The notes: generated by a model from the sequence alone, not told the origin. A stretch of 8,313 nt of DNA from an uncultured Sphingomonadales bacterium (GCA_903828025.1 CAIKKO010000256.1:1-8313), one strand, 5' to 3'; shown: positions 1 to 5,788, counted from the stretch's first letter. Program-made: numbers and translations.

Positions 1-678
1 CGCCGGATCGGAGCCGAACGCGGCGCCGTAAGTGCGCTGCATGATCCCCGGCCCGTCGCGCATTTGCGCGGGCACATCGTAGGCCGCACCGTCGATCGGG
101 ACCACGCCCGCCACGTCGCCAAACGATAGCCCGGCGCTCTTGAGATAGCGTTCGTCGGTGCCCACCAGCGCGACCAGATGCGCGCCCGCACTGTGCCCCA
201 TCAGCACGACGCGCCGCTTGTCGATTCCGAGCGATGCGGCGCTGTCGAGCAGTGCCTTCAGCGCGTGCGCAACATCGCTCGCCTCGTCCTCGACCGTCGC
301 GCCTGGGACCAGCCGGTAGTCGATGCTGGCGAAGGCGTAACTCGACTGCGGGTAATGCGCTTCCTTCCACTTACCGGTGCCGCTCTCCGCCGTTCCGCGC
401 GACCAGCCGCCGCCGTGGACGAACACGATCAGCGGCGCCGTTGCCTTCGCCGCATCCGGGCGCTGCTGCGCCGGCCAGAACGTGATCGCCTGCGCCGGGT
501 CATTGCCATAGCGCAGCGTCGTGCCGGGCAAGACCGCCGGTACGCTGCCCTCGGCCGCCGCGATCCGCTCGGCAAAGCGCGCGCGCAGGCGATCGCCCGG
601 TCGGGCCTCGGCACCCACGGTCAAGCAAACGGCACCAAGGGCGAGCGCGGACATTATGGCAATCGGCAAGCGGCGCAT
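1..678 (-). CDS. Secreted alpha/beta-hydrolase (esterase/lipase-like), partial
   Basis: The reading frame is open from the start at 678 to the left edge (226 codons) and its C-terminus lies outside the window. Residues 1-25 look like a Sec signal peptide: MRRL, a hydrophobic core, then AEA before Arg26, so the product is probably periplasmic or secreted. The HGGGW motif at residues 88-92 is the oxyanion-hole signature of the hormone-sensitive-lipase/carboxylesterase type. GHSAG at 161-165 is the nucleophile elbow, with Ser163 as predicted nucleophile. A DYRL segment near 120-123 also fits this fold. The catalytic Asp and His would be in the missing part. The start is supported by GGAGG at 684-688 on the minus strand, 5 nt upstream of the ATG. 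The natural substrate cannot be told; a short-chain ester is the family default. The gene is divergent from purA and there is no sign of functional linkage. Confidence 0.88.
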   Translation of the reverse strand, partial: MRRLPIAIMSALALGAVCLTVGAEARPGDRLRARFAERIAAAEGSVPAVLPGTTLRYGNDPAQAITFWPAQQRPDAAKATAPLIVFVHGGGWSRGTAESGTGKWKEAHYPQSSYAFASIDYRLVPGATVEDEASDVAHALKALLDSAASLGIDKRRVVLMGHSAGAHLVALVGTDERYLKSAGLSFGDVAGVVPIDGAAYDVPAQMRDGPGIMQRTYGAAFGSDPA

Positions 679-779
679 GCATTCCTCCATTGGCAGCGGC
701 TGACTCGACGCTCCAACGCATCGAGCCGCCGAATCCTTCGCGCACGTCCCATTCCGCCCGCAACGTGCCCGCAACATGA

Positions 780-808
780 TTGACGCGCCCCCGGGCGTAA
801 GCTACCCG
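780..808 (+). promoter_or_regulatory. Possible purA promoter
   Basis: TTGACG at 780-785 matches the sigma-70-type -35 consensus at five of six positions. A 17-nt spacer leads to TACCCG at 803-808, which is a poor -10 element (two of six). The spacer contains the CGCCC/GGGCG palindrome, which could be a repressor site or chance in GC-rich DNA. The call rests mainly on the -35 and on the position about 110 bp upstream of purA. Confidence 0.25.
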
Positions 809-845
809 CGCTTCCGTTTGCGGCAAGCCCGATGGCACGCCTCCC

Positions 846-880
846 GTCCTGTCCCTTGCGCCGAGTCCTGTCGAAGGGCG
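846..880. repeat. Short intergenic repeat with GTCCTGTC direct repeats
   Basis: GTCCTGTC occurs twice, at 846-853 and 865-872 (19-bp period). The second copy runs into GTCGAAGGGCG, which resembles the widespread sphingomonad intergenic repeat ending in CTGTCGAAGGGC (recalled, not searched). CCCTT at 853-857 can pair with AAGGG at 874-878, so the segment could also form a hairpin. It sits in the purA leader, 38 bp before the start codon. Confidence 0.45.
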
Positions 881-917
881 CTTGCGGAGCCACCCGGCAG
901 GGTGGAGACATGTATCC

Positions 918-2207
918 ATGGCCAACGTCACCGTGATCGGCGCCCAGTGGGGCGATGAGGGCAAGGGCAAGATCGTCGACTGGCTGGCCAGCCGCGCCGA
1001 CGCCGTCGTACGCTTTCAGGGCGGGCACAACGCCGGGCATACGCTGGTTGTGGGCAACCAGACTTACAAGCTCAGCCTGCTGCCTTCGGGCATCGTCACC
1101 GGCACGCTGTCGATCATCGGCAACGGCGTGGTGCTCGATCCCTGGGCGCTCAAGGCCGAAGTCGAGAAGCTGACCGCGCAGGGCGTGTCGATCACCACCG
1201 ACAACTTCGCGATCGCCGACAATTGCCCGCTGATCCTGCCGCTCCATCGCGAGCTCGACGGCTTGCGCGAAGCTGCCGCCGGTTCGGGCAAGATCGGCAC
1301 CACCGGCCGCGGCATCGGCCCGGCTTATGAAGACAAGGTCGGCCGCCGCGCGATCCGCGTGTGCGACCTCGCCCACCTCGACGCCCTCGAATCGCAATTG
1401 GACCGCCTCTGCGCGCACCACGACGCCTTGCGCGCCGGCTTCGGCCAGCCCCCGGTCGACCGCGCCGCGCTGATCGGCGGCTTGCGCGAGATCGCGCCCT
1501 ATGTGCTGCAGTTCGCGCAACCGGTGTGGAAGCGGCTCAACCAGGTGCGCAAGGCGGGTGCACGCATCCTGTTCGAAGGCGCGCAAGGCGTGCTGCTCGA
1601 TGTCGATCACGGCACGTATCCGTTCGTCACTTCGTCCAACACCGTCTCGGGCACCGCCGCTTCGGGTTCGGGCCTTGGGCCCAATTCCACCGGCTTTGTG
1701 CTCGGCATCGTCAAGGCCTATACCACGCGCGTCGGATCGGGTCCGTTCCCGACCGAACTGGAAGACGAAGTGGGCCAGCGGCTGGGCGAACGCGGCCACG
1801 AATTCGGCACCGTGACCGGCCGCAAACGCCGCTGCGGCTGGTTCGATGCGGTGCTGGTGCGCCAGTCCTGCGCCATTTCGGGCGTGACCGGCATCGCGCT
1901 GACCAAGCTCGATGTGCTCGACGGGTTCGACAAAGTGAAGATCTGCACCGGCTACCGGCTGCGCGGAAAAGTGATGGATTATTTCCCCAGCCATTCCGCC
2001 GATCAGGCCCTGGTCGAACCGATCTATGAGGAAATGGACGGTTGGCAGGGCACCACTGCGGGCGCGCGCTCGTGGGCTGATCTGCCCGCGCAGGCGATCA
2101 AATATATCCAGCGCGTGCAGGAATTGATCGAAACCCCCGTCGCGCTCGTGTCGACGAGCCCCGAGCGTGAAGACACGATCCTCGTGCGCGACCCGTTCGT
2201 GGACTGA
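918..2207 (+). CDS. purA: Adenylosuccinate synthetase PurA
   Basis: This enzyme joins IMP and aspartate with GTP to form adenylosuccinate, the first committed step from IMP to AMP, in the cytoplasm. At 429 aa it has the normal family length. Visible motifs are the GTP-binding loop GAQWGDEGKGK (residues 8-18) with catalytic Asp13, GGHNAGHT (35-42) with catalytic His41, GTTGRGIGPAYEDK (127-140), the FEGAQG segment near 219-224 followed by DVDHGTYPFVTSSNT, GPFPTE (275-280), the GTVTGRKRRCGWFD loop (297-310), TKLDVLDGF (329-337) and the C-terminal STSPERED (412-419). The ATG at 918 is chosen because MANVTVIG aligns with the family N-terminus and GGAG lies at 904-907; the in-frame extension back to 882 adds only non-conserved residues. 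No frameshift or missing key residue is seen. The gene appears monocistronic. Confidence 0.98.
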   Translation: MANVTVIGAQWGDEGKGKIVDWLASRADAVVRFQGGHNAGHTLVVGNQTYKLSLLPSGIVTGTLSIIGNGVVLDPWALKAEVEKLTAQGVSITTDNFAIADNCPLILPLHRELDGLREAAAGSGKIGTTGRGIGPAYEDKVGRRAIRVCDLAHLDALESQLDRLCAHHDALRAGFGQPPVDRAALIGGLREIAPYVLQFAQPVWKRLNQVRKAGARILFEGAQGVLLDVDHGTYPFVTSSNTVSGTAASGSGLGPNSTGFVLGIVKAYTTRVGSGPFPTELEDEVGQRLGERGHEFGTVTGRKRRCGWFDAVLVRQSCAISGVTGIALTKLDVLDGFDKVKICTGYRLRGKVMDYFPSHSADQALVEPIYEEMDGWQGTTAGARSWADLPAQAIKYIQRVQELIETPVALVSTSPEREDTILVRDPFVD

Positions 2208-2497
2208 AACGCACCCGTCGGTCGGCGTGCGAATCGGGTGTCGCGCATCGGCCGGGGCGTGACCTGCAGGCGGAACATGCGCTTCGGGTGCAGGCGGCAC
2301 TTGCCCGGTGCGGCAATTCCGCAATGCGGAATGCATCCCTGTCGGCACGGGGAATAGTGTTGGATTTGCGCGGCTTGGCACCCGAAACGGACCCACGCCT
2401 TGAAGCCCTTCCTCCAAATTGGATGAATATGATCTTGACCTGAGCCCGTTTTGTTCCACTCTTGTTCGTATACGGGCAATTACGGAGTGCACATGCG
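2208..2497. other. Intergenic region with multiple dyads, upstream of the regulator
   Basis: These 290 bp hold no convincing gene. CACCCG (2212-2217) and CGGGTG (2235-2240) form a weak inverted repeat just after purA, without a T run, so it is a poor terminator candidate. TGCAGGCGG occurs twice in direct orientation (2265-2273 and 2289-2297, 24-bp period). A chain of overlapping inverted repeats lies at 2301-2332 and a perfect short dyad, TCCAA-A-TTGGA, at 2413-2423. TTGACC at 2435-2440 is a plausible -35 for the downstream regulator, but no good -10 follows at the right distance. GGAG at 2484-2487 is the likely ribosome binding site of the next gene. Base composition is less GC-rich near the right end, as expected of a promoter. 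Confidence 0.55.
2301..2332. promoter_or_regulatory. Chain of overlapping inverted repeats
   Basis: Three dyads overlap: TTGCC (2301-2305) with GGCAA (2312-2316), TGCGG (2309-2313) with CCGCA (2319-2323), and ATTCCGC (2316-2322) with GCGGAAT (2326-2332, 3-nt loop). Each uses bases of the next, so they are mutually exclusive in a transcript. As DNA they could be operator half-sites. No function is assigned. Confidence 0.35.
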
Positions 2498-3562
2498 ATG
2501 GGACAGGCAGCCAGGCGGTTCGACTATAGCGAAACCGATGCAAGCGGATCGCTGCCGCTGAACCCGCGTGTCGCGGGCGCGGATCGGTCCTTTGGCCGCG
2601 TACAGGATCGCGGAACGTCGGCGCTTGCCGTCTCGATCTTCGCCGATCGCGGCTATCTCCGCGCTGAAATGGCCGAAGATGCTTCGGCCGCCGGGTTGCG
2701 GATTGCGCAGACCTGCGATCTTGGCAAGCTGCTCGCGGCGGATGCGGGCCCCGGCGGCGCAGACTTTCTGCTGGGCGATCTCGTGCTGGTCGATTGCCCG
2801 GTGATTGATGGGGCCGAACTGGCCGCGCTCGCCCGGCTCGATCTGCGCGCGGCCAAGACCGGGGCGCAGCTGGTCGTCTCCACCAGTATCGGCTCGCTCG
2901 ATGATGTGTTCGGCTGCCTCGATCAGAGCGAGGCGCAGATCCTCGTCACGCCCAGCCGGGCAGACCGGGTGATCGCGCTCGGCCGCACGCTTGCCCGCGC
3001 CGGCAACCGGGTGCGCGAACTGTCCGACGAAGACCGGCTGGCCTTGCTGCGCCTGACCGAACAAGTCGGCCAGATCGCGCACAAGCTTGAGCAGCTCTCT
3101 TCCACCTCGGGGTCCGTGGCGGGTCAGGCATCCGCGTTCCGTTTCGATGGACCGGGCGATGAAGGGCGGCTCGATGAAGGCAGCGACCGGCTCGTCCGCG
3201 CAGCGCGCCCGCCGCTTCCCGATCCCCGGCTGGTGCGCAAGATCATCCGCCAGCGTCAGCTGCGCGCGCGTTTCTTCGAAGGCGATCTTTTCGCCGATCC
3301 GGCGTGGGACATGCTGCTCGATCTCACCGCCGCGCGCGCCGAACACGTCCGGGTCTCGGTGACCTCGCTGTGCATCGCGTCGGGCGTGCCGCCCACCACT
3401 GCGCTGCGCTGGATCGGCCAGATGACCGATGCCGGCCTGCTCCAGCGCGTTGACGACGAAACCGACCGCCGCCGCGCTTTCATCACTCTGACCGACAAGG
3501 CGGCAGACGCCATGGCCCGCTACTTCGCCGAACTCGGAGCCAGCTCCACCACGCTGGTATAA
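2498..3562 (+). CDS. MarR-type winged-helix regulator with receiver-like N-terminal domain
   Basis: Predicted 354-aa cytoplasmic DNA-binding protein. The C-terminal part (about residues 265-345) reads as a MarR-like winged helix: PAWDMLLDLTAAR, then VSVTSLCIASGVPPTTALRW as the helix-turn-helix, then a wing with DDETDRRRAFITLTDKA. The N-terminal half (about 41-165) has alternating hydrophobic strands and helices, including LVLVDCP (95-101) and QLVVSTS (124-130), which suggests a degenerate receiver-like alpha/beta fold; the phospho-acceptor set is not clearly present, so this is inference. Residues about 174-202 are leucine- and charge-rich and may form a linker helix or coiled coil. The ATG at 2498 is chosen because GGAG lies 10 nt upstream (2484-2487); a TTG at 2462 would add 12 residues. 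The regulated genes are unknown. It stands alone between purA and the insertion sequence, with dyads upstream that could be its own operator. Confidence 0.8.
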   Translation: MGQAARRFDYSETDASGSLPLNPRVAGADRSFGRVQDRGTSALAVSIFADRGYLRAEMAEDASAAGLRIAQTCDLGKLLAADAGPGGADFLLGDLVLVDCPVIDGAELAALARLDLRAAKTGAQLVVSTSIGSLDDVFGCLDQSEAQILVTPSRADRVIALGRTLARAGNRVRELSDEDRLALLRLTEQVGQIAHKLEQLSSTSGSVAGQASAFRFDGPGDEGRLDEGSDRLVRAARPPLPDPRLVRKIIRQRQLRARFFEGDLFADPAWDMLLDLTAARAEHVRVSVTSLCIASGVPPTTALRWIGQMTDAGLLQRVDDETDRRRAFITLTDKAADAMARYFAELGASSTTLV

Positions 3563-3563
3563 G

Positions 3564-3584
3564 CCCTCCCCGGAACGGGGAGGG
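3564..3584 (+). terminator. GC-rich hairpin after the regulator gene
   Basis: CCCTCCCCG (3564-3572) pairs perfectly with CGGGGAGGG (3576-3584) around a GAA loop, starting one base after the stop codon. There is no T run, so it is not a canonical intrinsic terminator; it may stabilise the 3' end. The hairpin followed by a GGTGATGGAAGGGC segment (3597-3610) resembles a dispersed repeat that I associate with gene 3' ends in sphingomonads (recalled, not searched). Confidence 0.5.
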
Positions 3585-3628
3585 GGGACCACCGCAGGTG
3601 ATGGAAGGGCACTCTCAGCAGGGCGCAT

Positions 3629-3658
3629 TGAGCTGCTGCCGGTTTGATGGACACCGGG
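3629..3658 (+). repeat. Terminal inverted repeat, transposase 3' end (IRR)
   Basis: The 30-bp end begins TGAGCTGCTGCCGG and is the reverse complement of 4849-4878 except for T at 3648, where the other end has C. It lies 11 bp beyond the orfB stop codon. Confidence 0.93.
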
Positions 3659-3668
3659 AAAGACTAAA

Positions 3669-4529
3669 TCAGGCTACCCCAGCTTGACGTTCGAAGTCGA
3701 TAGGACTGAGGTATCCCAGGGTCGAGTGGCGCCGGGTCGGGTTGTAGAAGCATTCGATGTAATCGAACACGTCTGCCTTTGCCTGCGTTCTCGTGCGGTA
3801 GACCTTCTTGCTCACCCGCTCGGTCTTGAGCGAGGAGAAGAAGCTTTCCATTGCAGCATTGTCCCAGACATTGCCGGACCTGCTCATCGAACAGGTGACG
3901 CCATTGTCAGCCATAAGGCGCTGAAACTGCTCGCTGGTATATTGGCTGCCCTGGTCCGAGTGGTGCAGCAGGGCATCCGGTTTGCCGCGCCGCCAGATCG
4001 CCATGATCAGCGCATCGGTGACGAACTGCGCGGTCATGCTGTCGCTCATCGACCAGCCCACGACCCGGCGTGAGAACAGGTCGATCACGGCGGCAACGTA
4101 GAGCCATCCTTCGGCGGTCCAGATGTAGGTGAAGTCGGCCACCCATTTCTGGTTGGGCCGGTCCGCCGTAAACTGTCGATCCAGCACGTTGTCGGCGATG
4201 ACCGAACGTTCGCCCTGATCCTTTGGCAAGCCACGGCGGCGCGGCCTGGCGCGCAGGCCCAACTCGCGCATCAGCCGTTCGACCCGATGCAGGCCGCACG
4301 ACATGCCGTCTGCCAGCAGATCGTGCCACACCCGGCGCGCGCCATAAGTGCGGTCGCTGCCAACGTGGCTGGCGCGCACTTTGGTGCCCATTTGCTCGTC
4401 ATCCCGGGCGCGCTGCGATGGCGCCCTGGTCAGCCAGGCATGGAAGCCGCTTCGCGAGACACCGAGCGCCCCGCACATCCATGCTACCGGCCAGATCCCT
4501 CGGTGCTTCGCGATGAAGGCAAATCTCAT
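3669..4529 (-). CDS. IS3-family transposase OrfB, DDE catalytic domain
   Basis: This 286-aa frame carries the integrase-like catalytic core. Residues 1-60 show the family pattern FIAKHRGIWPV...ALGVSRSGFHAWL. The catalytic triad is visible: Asp132 in WVADFTYIW, Asp192 in HHSDQGSQYTS and Glu228 in NVWDNAAMESFFSSLK. The second Asp and the Glu are separated by exactly 35 residues (DD35E), and Lys235 stands at Glu+7. The C-terminus YNPTRRHSTLGYLSP is typical. The ATG at 4529 overlaps the orfA stop, so OrfB may be made alone by coupling, but the active protein in this family is normally the OrfAB frameshift fusion. No internal stop or deletion is seen. Confidence 0.95.
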   Translation of the reverse strand: MRFAFIAKHRGIWPVAWMCGALGVSRSGFHAWLTRAPSQRARDDEQMGTKVRASHVGSDRTYGARRVWHDLLADGMSCGLHRVERLMRELGLRARPRRRGLPKDQGERSVIADNVLDRQFTADRPNQKWVADFTYIWTAEGWLYVAAVIDLFSRRVVGWSMSDSMTAQFVTDALIMAIWRRGKPDALLHHSDQGSQYTSEQFQRLMADNGVTCSMSRSGNVWDNAAMESFFSSLKTERVSKKVYRTRTQAKADVFDYIECFYNPTRRHSTLGYLSPIDFERQAGVA

Positions 4530-4816
4530 ATCGAGTCCCTCGCGAAGTAGGCGGCCGCTTTTTTTAGGATGTCTCGCTCCGCCTTCAGTTTGGCCACTTC
4601 ACGGCGCAGGCGCTCGATCTCCAGCTGCTCCGGCTTCATCTGGCCATTGCCCGGGAAGGCTTGCCCCGGATCGGAGGCAAACTCCCTGACCCATTTGCGC
4701 AGCACGTTCTCATGCACGTCCAGATCACGTGCTGCCTGCGCAACCGACACCCCGCGTTCGCGGACCAATCTAACCGCCTCGAGCTTGAACTCGCGGGCAA
4801 ACTTCCTTCGTTGCAT
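4526..4816 (-). CDS. IS3-family transposase OrfA, helix-turn-helix and leucine zipper
   Basis: This 96-aa protein is the DNA-binding part of the transposase. Residues about 5-45 form a Tnp_1-type helix-turn-helix: KFAREFKLEAVRLVRERG, then VSVAQAARDLDVHENVLRKW. Residues 64-86 are a leucine-zipper helix with Leu70, Leu77 and Leu84 in heptad register, used for multimerisation in IS3-family OrfA proteins. The C-terminal LKKAAAYFAR is the family signature near the frameshift site. The start at 4816 has a GGAG (4827-4824 on the minus strand) 7 nt upstream. OrfA alone often acts as a regulator of transposition; that role is family knowledge, not seen here. Confidence 0.94.
   Translation of the reverse strand: MQRRKFAREFKLEAVRLVRERGVSVAQAARDLDVHENVLRKWVREFASDPGQAFPGNGQMKPEQLEIERLRREVAKLKAERDILKKAAAYFARDSI
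4559..4565 (-). other. A7 slippery site for -1 programmed frameshift (OrfAB)
   Basis: On the coding (minus) strand, orfA reads CTA AAA AAA GCG. A slip of -1 on the seven A residues gives AGC GGC CGC and so on, which stays open and runs straight into the orfB frame upstream of its ATG (SGRLLREGLDMRFAFI). The fused product would be about 382 aa, a normal IS3 OrfAB size. A stimulatory RNA structure downstream was not established. Confidence 0.8.
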
Positions 4817-4848
4817 TGATGCTCTCCGGTAAGGTCAAAACACCTTAA

Positions 4849-4878
4849 CCCGGTGTCCGTCAAACCGGCAGCAGCTCA
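4849..4878 (-). repeat. Terminal inverted repeat, transposase 5' end (IRL)
   Basis: Read on the minus strand this end begins TGAGCTGCTGCCGG and matches 3629-3658 at 29 of 30 positions. It contains TTGACG reading toward orfA, which could be the -35 of the transposase promoter, although the hexamer 17 nt downstream (TTTTGA) is a weak -10. Confidence 0.93.
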
Positions 4879-4947
4879 GACTGTCCCCATTTATCTGCGG
4901 TTGGTGGACGGTCTCCATGCATCCACGCCCCATTTGGGCAGTGCGCT

Positions 4948-4997
4948 AAAGCTGATCTAACCCGCCCCCTAGCTTTCCTCGCTGGCGATTGGGGGCG
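4948..4997 (+). promoter_or_regulatory. Candidate pseudoknot leader, possibly SAM-responsive, upstream of cobA
   Basis: Stem A pairs AAAGCT (4948-4953) with AGCTTT (4971-4976). Stem B pairs CGCCCCC (4963-4969), inside the loop of A, with GGGGGCG (4991-4997), which covers the G-rich segment and the first base of the cobA GTG start. The interlocking order is that of an H-type pseudoknot hiding a translation start. Loop 1 between stem A and stem B is GAUCUAACC. From memory, SAM-II riboswitches have GCUGAUUUAACC at this place, and the distance from that motif to the second half of stem 1 is also the same (8 nt). The conserved GCUAAA-type 3' segment of SAM-II is not seen and loop 3 is longer (14 nt). 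The same bases can also be read as a promoter (TTTGGG 4933-4938, 17 nt, TCTAAC 4956-4961), which would exclude the RNA model. The stems and loop are seen directly; the ligand is inference. Confidence 0.35.
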
Positions 4998-5788
4998 TGA
5001 ACGACCATCTGCCACCCATGGACAATAGCCTCTCCAGAATCGGAACGGTCTTCCTCGTGGGCGCTGGGCCCGGCGATCCGGACCTTTTGACCTTGCGCGC
5101 GGCGCGGCTGCTGGAGGCGGCCACGCTGGTGGTGCATGACGGGCTGGTCGATCCCGCGATCCTCGCCATGGTGCCCGCAGGCGCGCAGCTGGTTTCCGTC
5201 GCCAAGCAGCGCGCGCGGCACACGATGCCGCAGGACGAGATCAACGTGCTCTTGGTTCGCGAGGCGCTGGCCGGGCGTGATGTCGTGCGGCTGAAGGGCG
5301 GCGATCCGTTTATCTTCGGGCGCGGGGGCGAGGAGGCGGAGGCCTGCCATGCCGCCGGGGTTCCGGTTCAGGTCGTGCCGGGCGTGAGCGCGGCACTGGG
5401 CGCGGCGGCGGCGGCGCAGATTCCGCTGACGCACCGTGACAGCGCCTCGATAGTCAGCTTCGTGGCCGGGCAGTGCAAAGGTCTGAACGATCAGAACTGG
5501 GCGGGCCTCGCGGGTGTGGGCCGCACCTTGGTGATCTACATGGGCGTCGCGACCAGCGATGCGATTGCCGAAAAGCTGATGGCCGATGGCCTCGCGCCGG
5601 ACATGCCGATTGCGGTCATCGAAAACGCCGCGCGCCCCTCGATGCGCGTGCTGCGCGGCGCGCTGGCCGGACTTGGCGCGCTGGTGGCCGAATCGAAAGT
5701 GAAAAGTCCGGCGCTTATCGTGATCGGCGAAGTGGCTGCGCGCGAGCAGGCGCATGAATTGCTGAAGATTGCGGAGAACGCTGCGTGA
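4997..5788 (+). CDS. cobA: Uroporphyrinogen-III C-methyltransferase (SUMT)
   Basis: The enzyme transfers two methyl groups from SAM to uroporphyrinogen III, giving precorrin-2, the branch point to siroheme and cobalamin. The 263-aa product has the family motifs: VGAGPGDPDLLTLRAARLL (residues 21-39), VRLKGGDPFIFGRGGEE (97-113), VPGVSAALGAAA (127-138), PLTHRD (143-148), IYMG (180-183) and SPALIVIGEV (237-246). It is the single methyltransferase domain without the N-terminal dehydrogenase/ferrochelatase part of CysG, so another protein must finish siroheme. The GTG at 4997 follows a GGGGG stretch; an in-frame ATG at 5018 lacks any Shine-Dalgarno, so the start is uncertain by seven residues. Being first in a sulfite reductase operon, it very likely serves siroheme supply for CysI. 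Its stop overlaps the next start by 4 nt. Confidence 0.94.
   Translation: MNDHLPPMDNSLSRIGTVFLVGAGPGDPDLLTLRAARLLEAATLVVHDGLVDPAILAMVPAGAQLVSVAKQRARHTMPQDEINVLLVREALAGRDVVRLKGGDPFIFGRGGEEAEACHAAGVPVQVVPGVSAALGAAAAAQIPLTHRDSASIVSFVAGQCKGLNDQNWAGLAGVGRTLVIYMGVATSDAIAEKLMADGLAPDMPIAVIENAARPSMRVLRGALAGLGALVAESKVKSPALIVIGEVAAREQAHELLKIAENAA

Larger units (their letters stand above)
679..917. other. Divergent intergenic region between hydrolase and purA
   Basis: These 239 bp separate two divergently oriented genes and must contain the promoter for at least purA. Short ORFs crossing it have no family resemblance and no convincing ribosome binding sites. It holds a possible promoter (780-808), a small GC-rich palindrome (CGCCC at 786-790, GGGCG at 793-797) and a short repeat (846-880). 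Confidence 0.6.
3629..4878 (-). mobile_element. Complete IS3-family insertion sequence
   Basis: The element is 1250 bp and bounded by 30-bp terminal inverted repeats that match at 29 of 30 positions and end in TG...CA. It holds two transposase frames on the minus strand, orfA (4816-4526) and orfB (4529-3669), overlapping by 4 nt, with an A7 slippery run before the overlap: the classical IS3-family plan. Both frames are intact and the DDE residues are present, so the copy could be active. Flanks directly outside the ends (GCAT on the left, GACT on the right) are not duplicates, so no 3-5 bp target duplication is visible. The transposase is transcribed away from the cobA-cys operon. The subgroup cannot be fixed without a database comparison. 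Confidence 0.95.

Noticed and set aside
882..917. Longer purA start at 882
   Set aside because: The extra 12 residues are not conserved in the family, and the GGAG at 904-907 serves the ATG at 918.
2212..2240. purA terminator from CACCCG/CGGGTG
   Set aside because: Only 6 bp of stem with a 17-nt loop and no T run; not enough to call.
654..2543. 629-codon open frame on the minus strand across purA
   Set aside because: It lies antisense to purA, whose protein is conserved along its whole length. The translation has no recognisable domain and is rich in Arg, Ala, Gly and His, as expected when GC-rich codons are read on the opposite strand.
2480..3628. 382-codon open frame on the minus strand across the regulator gene
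   Set aside because: The plus-strand frame has a clear winged-helix domain and a ribosome binding site; the antisense frame has neither.
4885..4935. CCCCATTT direct repeat (4885-4892 and 4928-4935) as a target-site or attachment site
   Set aside because: Both copies are on the same side of the insertion sequence and 43 bp apart, so they cannot be its target duplication; an 8-mer pair at this distance may be chance.
4946..5755. 269-codon open frame on the minus strand across cobA
   Set aside because: Antisense to the conserved methyltransferase motifs of cobA and without any domain of its own.
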